Shown here piece after piece: positions 56,191 through 63,336 of a stretch of 64,000 bases of DNA. This DNA is from Pteria penguin. Lineage: Eukaryota; Mollusca; Bivalvia; Pterioida; Pteriidae. The notes below the pieces were generated by a model that saw only the letters and a program-made list of their open reading frames with translations, was not told the DNA's origin and made no database searches. Position numbers and translations under genes: made by a program. The first letter of the stretch is position 1. Each line of letters begins with the position of its first letter. The stretch covers positions 56,483,739 to 56,547,738 of the forward strand of contig CM068584.1 of assembly GCA_035048485.1 (NCBI GenBank), written 5' to 3'.

Positions 56191-56625
56191 TTACAAAGCA
56201 TCGATACGATTACGTACAAAGGTATCGTTATGAACGTGATCACGAATGAGAAAATGACGACAAATGTCCGTCAAAGTTCTGCCTTTTAGGCGTTGCACCA
56301 CATAACAAATACAATATTGACCACATACATCAGAATCTACATCTTGAAGTCTATCTTTGAGGTACATGTAGCTAGGCCCGTTAGCTATCAATACATTTTT
56401 AAAACGACCATGATAATGTTCCGGTGGACGTCCCAGAGAATCGAAAAATTCACAAGGTCTTCCTTTATGAGGGAAATAAAATGCCGTCCAGTGTTGTCCC
56501 GATTGACCACAGGGATCCGTGTTGACCACATAAAAAGAAGGTCTATCGGTCACAAGGCTCGGTAACTCGTCTGCACAGATGACTTTGCCCGTGGGGAGAA
56601 GAGACTCGATGTCGAAATTGTTCAT
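56191..56625 (-). CDS. Adenain-like cysteine protease (Ulp1 fold)
   Basis: A 144-residue maturation protease; in Polintons and adenoviruses this enzyme cleaves capsid and core precursors. The catalytic set is visible: H45 in SGQHWTAFYF, D62 in CEFFDSLGRPP and C101 in SDVCGQYCICYV, in the Ulp1/adenain order His-Asp-Cys. The size is smaller than adenain (about 200) but within the Polinton range. Its ATG overlaps the stop of the capsid gene by 4 nt (ATGA), so it is probably read from the same transcript. No TTATAAGAG box lies directly upstream. Confidence 0.85.
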   Translation of the reverse strand: MNNFDIESLLPTGKVICADELPSLVTDRPSFYVVNTDPCGQSGQHWTAFYFPHKGRPCEFFDSLGRPPEHYHGRFKNVLIANGPSYMYLKDRLQDVDSDVCGQYCICYVVQRLKGRTLTDICRHFLIRDHVHNDTFVRNRIDAL

Positions 56626-57866
56626 TGCTTGTAGACGCTGCGAGATTGATCGATGCGTAAAATTTCTGGAAATTTCCCGAACATGAGCAAGGTCACGCTC
56701 TCGGGTAATGCTTTGGCAAACCGCAGTTCCAGGCGACAGTGGGCTCTTCTTTTCACGTTGAAATCCACGTAGGGATTCAGATCTAATTGAAATAGAGTGT
56801 ATCCTTTTGCATATTCTTTTCTGTCGATTCGAACATCCTTCTGTAGAGTTTGATAGGCACTCACATAGTTGTCAGTTGCAAAGCTCGGTTGTAAAGGTTT
56901 GGCAGGAAGCGATTGTCCGTCCACGTAGAATGCCACGAAATTACAGTCAAAGTGTTGGAAATTGAAGGGAGACTTCTTATAATCTCCAATATAAGCACTG
57001 CTAGAGACCATCCCCAATACGAGTTGAGAAGGTACTTCTCCTTGAAACACGTTATCGGCACTAAAACTGAATTCTCCTTTGGCGATGGAGGCAATCTTGA
57101 TCGATGACGTCATGTAGGGATAAATGGCGGGTGTCTTTTCCAATAATTTCTCGTGAGCCATGGTGAGAGCCGGGTTCGGTCTCTGTATGCAAATTTTTAA
57201 GGTGGCATCGACGATTTCGACTTTTTCGTCCGGAGTGCTAGTGTTGGACATCAATCGAAACGCATGTTTGCTGGGCCATAATTTGAGGTCCAAGGGGATA
57301 CCGTTAAGAATCGGTTTTTCTTGTGAAAACAGATCCAACATGATGGGACCGTCTAAATCCAAAAGTCCACCATCTCTGGTATAGATCCATCGCTCGTACA
57401 ATCCCGAGTTAGTTCCCGTTTTGACGTCTGCCTCATCAAATGCCCCTCCACTGTCCTTGACACACAACTGACTCGCATTAAGGACTCTATTACTCTCTTT
57501 GGTGGTCAGCAATGTATCGATGTAAGCTTTATAGGGATAATTGGTCCCCACATCAGAGATCAATTTTTGTTGTAGTTGACATTCCACGTGAGAGAACAAG
57601 CTGTGTAACGGTAGATTTACTAAGCCCACAACATCGTCTTGCGTCACCGCACTCCCGTCTCCTTTTATCACTTTGATTTTAACATAGAGTCGACTTTGTT
57701 TCAAATTTACATATCCGCTAGACTGCGGAATTACGTGAAATTCTATGGCAGCATCTCCTCCGAGTTGATTAATCGGTTTTAATTCGATCCATTCTCTGAC
57801 CTGAATAGCCGTGTCGGTAGGTGGCGCTTCAAAGATAGACAGCTGGTGTCTGTGGTTTTCTTCCAT
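56622..57866 (-). CDS. Polinton major capsid protein
   Basis: 414 residues starting MEENHRHQLSIFEAPPTDTA. The opening (IQVREWIELKPINQL) and the block LPLHSLFSHVECQLQQKLI, with later DLFSQEKPILNGIPLDLKLW and LFQLDLNPYVDFNVKRRAHC, are the pattern of the Polinton/adintovirus capsid proteins often annotated as F54H12.2-like. These adopt the double jelly-roll fold of the hexon/PRD1 lineage. The length fits that family. It overlaps the end of the upstream basic ORF by 88 nt and the protease start by 4 nt. A TTATAAGAG box lies 88 nt upstream, inside the basic ORF. No break is visible. Confidence 0.85.
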   Translation of the reverse strand: MEENHRHQLSIFEAPPTDTAIQVREWIELKPINQLGGDAAIEFHVIPQSSGYVNLKQSRLYVKIKVIKGDGSAVTQDDVVGLVNLPLHSLFSHVECQLQQKLISDVGTNYPYKAYIDTLLTTKESNRVLNASQLCVKDSGGAFDEADVKTGTNSGLYERWIYTRDGGLLDLDGPIMLDLFSQEKPILNGIPLDLKLWPSKHAFRLMSNTSTPDEKVEIVDATLKICIQRPNPALTMAHEKLLEKTPAIYPYMTSSIKIASIAKGEFSFSADNVFQGEVPSQLVLGMVSSSAYIGDYKKSPFNFQHFDCNFVAFYVDGQSLPAKPLQPSFATDNYVSAYQTLQKDVRIDRKEYAKGYTLFQLDLNPYVDFNVKRRAHCRLELRFAKALPESVTLLMFGKFPEILRIDQSRSVYKQ

Positions 57867-58243
57867 TTCAAATGAACGTACTCGTTGTCTTCACGCAAAG
57901 TCTTGAGCCTTTTACCAATAGGTCCTAGAGGATGAGTGCCCTTGCGTTTACCGCCTCTTATAACCTTTCCTCCTTCACGCTTCAGTTCCGATTTCGCTAT
58001 CTTGACTGCCTGTGCCACGGGGGTTACTAGCTTGACGTTAGGTCGATCGATTTCTTCCGTTCTCTTCGATCCACTTCCCACCAAGTACCGACCTCTGTGA
58101 TCTGGTTTCACTCTTCCCTCCAAAATATCGATGAAGTGTTGTTCCCATTTCTTGAAATCCGGAACGTAAGGTACCCATTTGGCTTGAGAGGAATCGTATA
58201 TCTCTATGGAACCGATGTTCGTTTTCTTAGCAATAATACTCAA
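57779..58243 (-). CDS. Basic virion-associated protein candidate, no ATG start
   Basis: The 154-codon frame begins at a TTG that overlaps the penton TGA stop (TTGA). No in-frame ATG exists anywhere in the frame, and upstream it stays open to a stop near 58325. The middle is strongly basic (AKSELKREGGKVIRGGKRKG, GPIGKRLKTLRED), after an acidic/aromatic N-terminal region (KWVPYVPDFKKWEQHFIDIL). It sits between the penton and capsid genes, where Polintons often carry a small core or minor virion protein, but I cannot assign it. Initiation may be at a non-AUG codon, by reinitiation after the penton stop, or by a -1 shift. Confidence 0.55.
   Translation of the reverse strand: MSIIAKKTNIGSIEIYDSSQAKWVPYVPDFKKWEQHFIDILEGRVKPDHRGRYLVGSGSKRTEEIDRPNVKLVTPVAQAVKIAKSELKREGGKVIRGGKRKGTHPLGPIGKRLKTLREDNEYVHLKWKKTTDTSCLSLKRHLPTRLFRSENGSN
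57955..57963 (-). promoter_or_regulatory. TTATAAGAG box before the capsid gene
   Basis: TTATAAGAG on the coding strand, inside the basic ORF and 88 nt before the capsid ATG. This is the longest spacing in the set, so its role is less certain. Confidence 0.45.
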
Positions 58244-58647
58244 TGTAAGGTGCCTTCCAGTGGTATCGTGGTTTTGAGATCGCTTCCTCTTATAAAGAAT
58301 TGCAATCTCGTTAGCGCTTTATGACGTAACCCAAAGAAATAAGGTCGGTCAAAGGTCAAATGAGTCGACACCGAATTCCTAGTCAAAGCTTTTATATCGT
58401 CCGGTGCTGCAGGAATGGTACGGAGAACGGGAAACAAAGAATTCTGGACGTACGAATCTTCGATCACGTCACAGCACACGTGTATGCGTTGGTGAAAAGG
58501 GCGACGAAGCGCGATTTCTAGCAAGGCACACTCCCATTTTCCGTCTAAATTGCATGTTTTGGGTAGGAGTACCGTAAAGTCCTCGGGAGAATTGTTCCGA
58601 TAAAATGACGAAGAATCGGTGCTGGAAACGTACAAGATGTGTTCCAT
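58240..58647 (-). CDS. Penton-like minor capsid protein
   Basis: 135 residues from ATG 58647: MEHILYVSSTDSSSFYRNNS, then EDFTVLLPKTCNLDGKWECA and LLEIALRRP. The N-terminal pattern (short strand, Asn-Ser/Thr-Pro, then FTV.LP..L.L.GKWECALLEI) is highly characteristic of the Polinton penton/minor capsid protein, a single jelly-roll that forms vertices. It has its own box 31 nt upstream, and that box contains the integrase stop codon. The downstream ORF begins at its stop codon. Confidence 0.85.
   Translation of the reverse strand: MEHILYVSSTDSSSFYRNNSPEDFTVLLPKTCNLDGKWECALLEIALRRPFHQRIHVCCDVIEDSYVQNSLFPVLRTIPAAPDDIKALTRNSVSTHLTFDRPYFFGLRHKALTRLQFFIRGSDLKTTIPLEGTLH
58287..58295 (-). promoter_or_regulatory. 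TTATAAGAG box before the basic ORF
   Basis: A 9-nt box inside the penton coding region, 43 nt before the TTG at 58243. Confidence 0.6.
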
Positions 58648-58678
58648 GCTTTGGTCTTCGATACTTTCGACGCCTGTC

Positions 58679-58687
58679 CTCTTATAA
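58679..58687 (-). promoter_or_regulatory. TTATAAGAG box before the penton gene
   Basis: 31 nt before the penton ATG. The TAA inside the box is the integrase stop codon (58682-58684). Confidence 0.75.
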
Positions 58688-59791
58688 CTTTTGTCCGTAT
58701 TGCTGTAGATCGGTTTTGGATATCCAGCTGTTAAACTTTTTCGGCCAACCCCACCATTTCACCAACACTCTGTTTCCTTTACGCTTTGATACGCTTTCTA
58801 TGCGATAGGTCGTGTCGTCCGTCACGGTTACTCTAGATAGTTCCGACTCGTAAAAAGTGCCTTCTATAGAATCCCCCTCCATGTCCTTTAATGTGTAATA
58901 CGGTATGCCTTGACGCATGGCTCGCGATGAAATAAGATAATATTCGTAAGTCCACCTCTCGTCATACTCACGCTGGAAAGGTCGCTGCAGATGTGAAATT
59001 CGCACCGTATCTCCGACTCTGAATGTAAAGCGAGTAGCCGCTCCTCCTCGCATCACAGGCTTTTTGGTTTTAGGTGGAATATCATTCTGAATCTTCCATA
59101 TATCGATTTGATCTTTTTTCTTGACGGCGGCCGGAGCTCTTTTGATACCACGATGATAGGTGTCATTGTAGCTCTGCGTGATCTGTTCCAAGATGTCGAT
59201 CCACCGGTTGGTCTGATGACGACTGCGATAACGACTGATTCTAGATTTGAGATTCTTGATGGCTCGTTCGGCATAATTGGCTTTACTTTCGTTTTGAGTG
59301 AAAAAATGATCGATTCCGAGTTCCGTCGTGAATTTCTGAACAGTCCTATTTTTAAATTCTACACCTTTATCCGTTCTCAGTTTATCCGGAACCCTCCCTC
59401 GATCGAATACCTTTTTCAGTGCCAATGCCATTTCAGAGCCTTTGGTCGTGCTCAGAGGTACCGTCCACACGTACCGAGAAAAGATGTCGATGACCACGAG
59501 GAAATACCCCATCCCGTCATTGTCTTTGGTGTATACCGTCATGGAAGCCGTGTCGGCATCCCATTGATAATCGATATACGGTACAACGACCTTTCGTCTC
59601 TTAAATCGACGTCTGACTTGTTGATGTAAAGTAAATGTTTCTTGTTTCTGCAACCATTTTCGAATCTTTGCTCTTCCCAAGACGTATTTTCCTTCTCTAC
59701 GCACAGCTCTATATAATTTTTCTACTCCCCCATACGACCCGGCGTGACGAGGATCGTAGTAAATGGATTGTAAGTAGTCTTCATAAGTCAT
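58682..59791 (-). CDS. Polinton integrase (rve domain plus chromodomain)
   Basis: 369 residues if started at ATG 59791 (MTYEDYLQSIYYDPRHAGSY). The ORF extends 21 codons further up, but those overlap the promoter-like box. The integrase core has D80 (YQWDADTASM), D141 (LRTDKGVEF) and E175 (ANYAERAIKN), the DD33-35E triad used to insert linear DNA. A linker with FRVGDTVRISH follows. The C terminus (about 327-367, YRIESVSKRKGNRVLVKWWG then W.SWI) is a chromodomain that would target modified histones. The active-site residues are intact. The stop codon lies inside the next gene's box. Confidence 0.9.
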   Translation of the reverse strand: MTYEDYLQSIYYDPRHAGSYGGVEKLYRAVRREGKYVLGRAKIRKWLQKQETFTLHQQVRRRFKRRKVVVPYIDYQWDADTASMTVYTKDNDGMGYFLVVIDIFSRYVWTVPLSTTKGSEMALALKKVFDRGRVPDKLRTDKGVEFKNRTVQKFTTELGIDHFFTQNESKANYAERAIKNLKSRISRYRSRHQTNRWIDILEQITQSYNDTYHRGIKRAPAAVKKKDQIDIWKIQNDIPPKTKKPVMRGGAATRFTFRVGDTVRISHLQRPFQREYDERWTYEYYLISSRAMRQGIPYYTLKDMEGDSIEGTFYESELSRVTVTDDTTYRIESVSKRKGNRVLVKWWGWPKKFNSWISKTDLQQYGQKL

Positions 59792-59823
59792 GATTGGTTT
59801 TTGCTGTGTCTGAAAATCGAGTG

Positions 59824-59832
59824 CTCTTATAA
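59824..59832 (-). promoter_or_regulatory. TTATAAGAG box before the integrase gene
   Basis: TTTATAAGAG on the coding strand, 32 nt before ATG 59791. Supports that ATG over the upstream ATG at 59854. Confidence 0.75.
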
Positions 59833-59867
59833 AAAAAATGATGTTAATTCGCAATGATATGTTAAGA

Positions 59868-60314
59868 TCAATCTTTTTGCGACCAATGTCTATCGATGAT
59901 TATACGACAGTCTGCAAAAATCGAATCTACATCGAGTTTCCCTTCTTCAATACCCTCCATACAAAATTCACACCGAAGGTAGATGCATACCCGATCACAT
60001 GAGTTGCAGATCGGTTGTTTGCATTTTGGACATCTGATTCCGATGTCGGACCATTCCGAACAATGTCGACATTTATAAAACTTGCATTTATCTCCTTTAC
60101 AAAGAATACAGCACTCCTCACAGACATCTGCATTGCATTCTTGACATTGATATCTTAGCTCTTCCACGTCTCGCTTACAGTGAGAACAGATAATATAGTC
60201 CGTACCGAAGAGGTCCTCTAAGAGGTCTTAGTCACATTTCCAACATAACATTTCGTCTTCTTTACATTTCGGACAGGTAAGAGTCGTGTTAGCATCTACT
60301 GAATTACGTGCCAT
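59868..60314 (-). pseudogene. Cysteine-rich zinc-ribbon protein with an in-frame stop
   Basis: From ATG 60314 the frame starts MARNSVDANTTLTCPKCKED, with a second CxxC pair, and hits TAA at 60228-60230 after 28 codons. The same frame then runs on to 59868 with many further CxxC pairs (ICSHCKRD, CQECNADVCEECCILC, CRHCSEW, CPKCKQPICNSC, CEFCMEG), about 20 cysteines in all. This looks like a string of small zinc ribbons or fingers, possibly binding DNA or RNA polymerase. After the stop, the next start would be the GTG at 60167, which is doubtful. I treat it as a gene inactivated by one nonsense change. No TTATAAGAG box precedes it; a TATA-like AT stretch lies about 65 nt upstream. Confidence 0.65.
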
Positions 60315-60619
60315 CTTCGAAACAACCTGTTTGTTTCACTGTCGGACGATGAATGACGACTTTTGTTTTGGGGGGTAGTAAAATATAAAATGAAATCTAA
60401 TAATAATTCAATCATTTATTGCCCCGCTGACAACACGTGACGAACAAGGATTAGGGCCGTCCCATTGTTCGTCACTTACAATGACTTTAAATGTGTACAA
60501 TAGATATCTATCTCACTACTTTAGTCAAACTTTGCCTCATGGCTCGGAGCGATGTCTCCATCGTCCAAGTTTAGTCATTTCGGATTCTCGATAGACACAC
60601 ACACACACAAATCATAAAT
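60315..60619. other. Non-coding gap in the Polinton
   Basis: Contains a minus-strand AATAAA (60415-60420) that could end the upstream unit, a short (CA)n tract at about 60594-60610, and an AT-rich patch near 60380-60395. No gene. Confidence 0.5.
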
Positions 60620-61018
60620 TCATAGATATGGAATCAAAGCTATCCAAACGATGAACAATTGAATACACGATATCGCCAGCAAGAAACAAATCAGGTCTAA
60701 ACATGTTTCACAACACCGGGATTTATGTGATCTATGTGATCCAACTCTTTTGGACGTACGAATGTCTGTCTTGGTTGTACGTGGAAGATCAGGTTCCTCT
60801 GTAACCATTGGTATGCGAATCGATCGTTCCGTATCTTGCGTCGTCACGACAGGTGAGCAGACATCGACCAAAGCATCGGTGTCGTTCTGCACGCTCTTCT
60901 CTGATGGTGTTAATATACACAATAATGGTTGTACACTTTGGTGTTCGAACTTTGACAGCAAACCGTCTTGTTTGGACTTTTGAGATGTATGAATTAAACC
61001 GTGTCCCCATACACCCAT
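60620..61018 (-). CDS. Tail-anchored membrane protein candidate
   Basis: The start is chosen at ATG 61018 (MGVWGHGLIHTSQKSKQDGL) because the box at 61052 lies 33 nt before it; an ATG at 61045 is only 6 nt from the box. The protein is 132 residues. The middle is polar and acidic; near the C terminus comes a basic patch with cysteines (SHRSHKSRCCETCLDL), then one hydrophobic helix (ICFLLAISCIQLFIVWIALI). A single C-terminal membrane anchor is predicted by eye. The family is unknown. Small membrane proteins are common in Polintons and might act in membrane modification or release, which is inference. Confidence 0.55.
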   Translation of the reverse strand: MGVWGHGLIHTSQKSKQDGLLSKFEHQSVQPLLCILTPSEKSVQNDTDALVDVCSPVVTTQDTERSIRIPMVTEEPDLPRTTKTDIRTSKRVGSHRSHKSRCCETCLDLICFLLAISCIQLFIVWIALIPYL

Positions 61019-61051
61019 GGTGAATCGGTTTTTACGACCGTGCATAGAGTT

Positions 61052-61060
61052 CTCTTATAA
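61052..61060 (-). promoter_or_regulatory. TTATAAGAG box before the membrane protein gene
   Basis: 33 nt before ATG 61018. The TAA inside the box is the stop codon of the TBP-like gene (61055-61057). Confidence 0.75.
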
Positions 61061-61564
61061 GCTTAATGCCAACTCTAAGATGACGGGATATACTGTATCG
61101 TCTATGTCTGTCTCTGACTTTATCCCAGTGATGAGCAAGGCACCCGTAAAATGTAGAGTAAAATGAATGGTGTCCCTCCTAAACATGATGGCAGGAAATA
61201 GCTCGGGTTCGTAAGTCGCAGGAAACGGAATGTTTTCTAGTTTGACGAGAGTTTCTAATCGATGCGAAGCAGATGCAGTGACGACCTTGACATCAGTTGC
61301 CATCGTGCAATAACCTTTCCTTTTAAGGATACGCACGTATCGTTTAAGTCTCTTTACACCCTCCTTAAAAGACGAACATCTACCGTTGCAGTTAAATGCC
61401 CCACTAGCGAACACTTTACAGTTCCCGCCGAGCTTCAGATCATGCCATATGAGTCCACTAAAGCGAGATGGATTGAATCTGGTATGGGTGAGTTCGTCAT
61501 TCAGAGATTTCAGATCGATCGACCGATCTAACCTTCCTTGTACAACCACATTCGTCAAATGCAT
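61055..61564 (-). CDS. TATA-binding-protein (TBP) homologue encoded by the Polinton
   Basis: From ATG 61564 (MHLTNVVVQGRLDRS) it is 169 residues, close to the roughly 180-residue TBP core; longer in-frame starts exist at 61612 and 61654. Two pseudo-repeats are visible: FNPSRFSGLIW with VFASGAFNCNG, and TYEPELFPAIMFRR with FTLHFTGALLITG. The four phenylalanines that in TBP wedge into and bend the TATA box are all present (F35, F52, F122, F139), and each pair is 17 residues apart as in yeast TBP (99/116, 190/207). FNPSRF, YEPELFP and the SG/TG turns are the TBP signatures. It should bind minor-groove TATA-like DNA and may recruit TFIIB and RNA polymerase II. No TTATAAGAG box precedes it. The sequence is strongly diverged from host TBP, and no frame break was seen. 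Confidence 0.85.
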   Translation of the reverse strand: MHLTNVVVQGRLDRSIDLKSLNDELTHTRFNPSRFSGLIWHDLKLGGNCKVFASGAFNCNGRCSSFKEGVKRLKRYVRILKRKGYCTMATDVKVVTASASHRLETLVKLENIPFPATYEPELFPAIMFRRDTIHFTLHFTGALLITGIKSETDIDDTVYPVILELALSL

Positions 61565-61654
61565 GATGAAAACTGATATCGAGGTATAGATTTCATTCGA
61601 ATTTATTGACATGTGCAATGAAGAATAATAAAAAATCAAGACTACACAAGGCAT

Positions 61655-61874
61655 TTATGTATTTATTACCAACAAATGAAATATTCAAAAAACGCATACA
61701 CACTATCATTTTTTTTTATCAATCTCTGATGTAAAAATTACATTCATTCACATGAAAAGTAACTTGGTTATTCATTTTCAAATATAAATAGTTTACAAAG
61801 ATTTTTTATTTTTAGATGAACGACAAATGTTTATTCAGAATGTAAGTTAGATATATACAAAATGCATACACGAG
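61655..61874. other. Non-coding gap upstream of the TBP-like gene
   Basis: AT-rich, with a minus-strand AATAAA at 61830-61835 (poly(A) signal for the zinc-finger gene) and no TTATAAGAG box. It probably contains the promoter of the TBP-like gene. Confidence 0.5.
61830..61835 (-). terminator. Poly(A) signal after the C2H2/proline-rich gene
   Basis: AATAAA on the minus strand, about 40 nt past the stop at 61875. Confidence 0.5.
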
Positions 61875-62369
61875 TCAGTTAAAAAATATCCATTTTGATG
61901 CCATTGGCGGACTCGGTGGAGATGATATCTCTTCCGGTGGATGCGATGGAACGTTCATTTGCTTTAGCACAGACTTGGGTGGGGACGGTGGAACGGGTCG
62001 ACTTTTCGGTGGACGTTTCTTTTTTCTTGGTGGTGGAGAGAGTGGAGACGTACCTCGATTTGTCATAGGATCGAGTGGTGGTGGAGACGTTGGCATCCTC
62101 TGTGGATCGAGTGGGGACTGTGTTGTATCGGGTGGAGTGAATGGAAAACTCCCTTCCTTCACAACGGGGTCGGGTGGAGTCGGTGGTTTTCGATGTCCAC
62201 GCATTGTAGACTGTGGAACCACGAAATGTTTGTTTCTCACGTGACGTAACATGCCATCTTTACGCGTAAATGTATCCGAACAAAACATACACGGTACGTT
62301 GGATGTTCCACTGCACTGAAGCAAACGTTGATATCTGTCGTAAGGTATCAGGACGGATTTTTTAGCCAT
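61875..62369 (-). CDS. C2H2 zinc-finger protein with proline-rich tail
   Basis: 164 residues. A single classical C2H2 finger occupies about 27-49 (VPCMFCSDTFTRKDGMLRHV then RNKH). The rest is a proline/serine-rich tail with repeated PP.PDP, TSPPPLDP and SPPPRKKKRPPKS blocks, ending WIFFN. The finger could bind DNA or RNA, and the basic PRKKKRPPK could be a nuclear localisation signal. Its start overlaps the end of the upstream gene by 22 nt. No box lies directly upstream, so it may be co-transcribed or use another promoter. It is not a family I recognise. Confidence 0.65.
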   Translation of the reverse strand: MAKKSVLIPYDRYQRLLQCSGTSNVPCMFCSDTFTRKDGMLRHVRNKHFVVPQSTMRGHRKPPTPPDPVVKEGSFPFTPPDTTQSPLDPQRMPTSPPPLDPMTNRGTSPLSPPPRKKKRPPKSRPVPPSPPKSVLKQMNVPSHPPEEISSPPSPPMASKWIFFN

Positions 62370-62659
62370 GGGAGATGATTCAAGACTAATCTCGAATCGG
62401 ATTGGCTGCTTTCAAAACGATTTTTTTTCTTGTGTTGAAACGCGAGTTTTTTATCTCCCACGAGATACAACACTTTTCTGTATTTCTTCAGCGTCTGTTG
62501 CTGTTCCGTCGTGAGAGGTACGTTCCCTTTTAGCACGCTGTGCACGACTGCATTCAGTTGAGAATCGGATAGTGTTTGAAGTAAGGCTTTTCTTTGTTTC
62601 AATTTGGCTTCCACAAATAATACCAGAAAAGAGCGTTGACTGTTGAGTAATCGGCTCAT
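62348..62659 (-). CDS. Small conserved Polinton protein
   Basis: 103 residues: MSRLLNSQRSFLVLFVEAKL, KQRKALLQTLSDSQLNAVVH, SVLKGNVPLTTEQQQTLKKY, then RKVLYLVGDKK. The pattern 'AK.K.RKALL......L..VVH.VLKGNVPLT..Q...LKKYRK.L..L.DKK' recurs in many animal Polintons and in unannotated genome proteins. It is helical and basic; the function is unknown. A box lies 26 nt before its ATG and contains the ATPase stop codon. The C terminus overlaps the zinc-finger gene. Confidence 0.7.
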   Translation of the reverse strand: MSRLLNSQRSFLVLFVEAKLKQRKALLQTLSDSQLNAVVHSVLKGNVPLTTEQQQTLKKYRKVLYLVGDKKLAFQHKKKNRFESSQSDSRLVLNHLPWLKNPS

Positions 62660-62685
62660 GATTGTTTCATGGTGTTTCTCACGCC

Positions 62686-62694
62686 CTCTTATAA
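62686..62694 (-). promoter_or_regulatory. TTATAAGAG box before the small conserved gene
   Basis: 26 nt before ATG 62659. Its TAA is the ATPase stop codon (62689-62691). The flank CAAAGTTTATAAGAG is identical to that at 63582. Confidence 0.8.
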
Positions 62695-63336
62695 ACTTTG
62701 ATATATGACGGGATCTTTCCCCGGAAATATATGCGTGCGCAGCCTATATCGATCTTCCGAGTGAGGAGACGTATCCACCAACAGATATCCATACGGTTCC
62801 TTCGTGGCATCCGAATATGCCGAGGTCAAGAGGTCGCCTCTACCCGGAAACAGTTGCCGACCTAGAAAGCTAATTTGAGCTGCATCCCGGACGTTTTTCA
62901 TGAGCACTAAATAGTACGTATTTAAAGCGATCGTGTGCGACTTTGAGCCTCTCTGAAACAAGTTTTGAGTCATGAAGATGACGCTGATGCGACGGTGATG
63001 GCAGCCTTGCGTAAAAAGTAGTTCCATTTCCGCATCGTTCAACAGTTGATGAGCTAAATCATCGATAATGATCAGTCGATGTCGACGTTCGCGGGTAAAT
63101 TCCTCAATATCCACTCGCGTATGCAGTCCGTGTTTCATGATCAAGTTAGGTAACTCTGTTTCCATCTCGTCAAATAACGGTTGATGAATACCATAGCAAT
63201 ACAGGATACGATCTGGAGGATCGTCTCCGTACATCAGGTCGATATTACGTAATAATCTATATACATATCGGGTTTTCCCGCTCCCCGTTTGACCGGTCAC
63301 ACACATACTGGAACACGGTAATATGACGTCATTCAT
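62689..63336 (-). CDS. A32/FtsK-HerA-type DNA packaging ATPase
   Basis: 215 residues. Walker A is GQTGSGKT (15-22), Walker B is RLIIIDDL (about 87-94), and a sensor-like FMTQNLF lies at 121-127. These define the short genome-packaging ATPases shared by Polintons, virophages and NCLDVs, which pump DNA into capsids. The length is typical. The start MNDVILPCSSMCVTG places Walker A very near the N terminus, as in the family. No box lies just upstream. Its last codon and stop are part of the next gene's box. Confidence 0.9.
   Translation of the reverse strand: MNDVILPCSSMCVTGQTGSGKTRYVYRLLRNIDLMYGDDPPDRILYCYGIHQPLFDEMETELPNLIMKHGLHTRVDIEEFTRERRHRLIIIDDLAHQLLNDAEMELLFTQGCHHRRISVIFMTQNLFQRGSKSHTIALNTYYLVLMKNVRDAAQISFLGRQLFPGRGDLLTSAYSDATKEPYGYLLVDTSPHSEDRYRLRTHIFPGKDPVIYQSL

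Noticed and set aside
57160..57384. Plus-strand ORF inside the capsid gene
   Set aside because: Shadow frame with no box, no recognisable motif and opposite to a well-supported gene.
59108..59629. 173-residue plus-strand ORF in the Polinton
   Set aside because: Antisense of the integrase, which has intact catalytic motifs and a promoter-like box.
61975..62244. Gly-rich plus-strand ORF
   Set aside because: Antisense of the proline-rich tail of the C2H2 protein.
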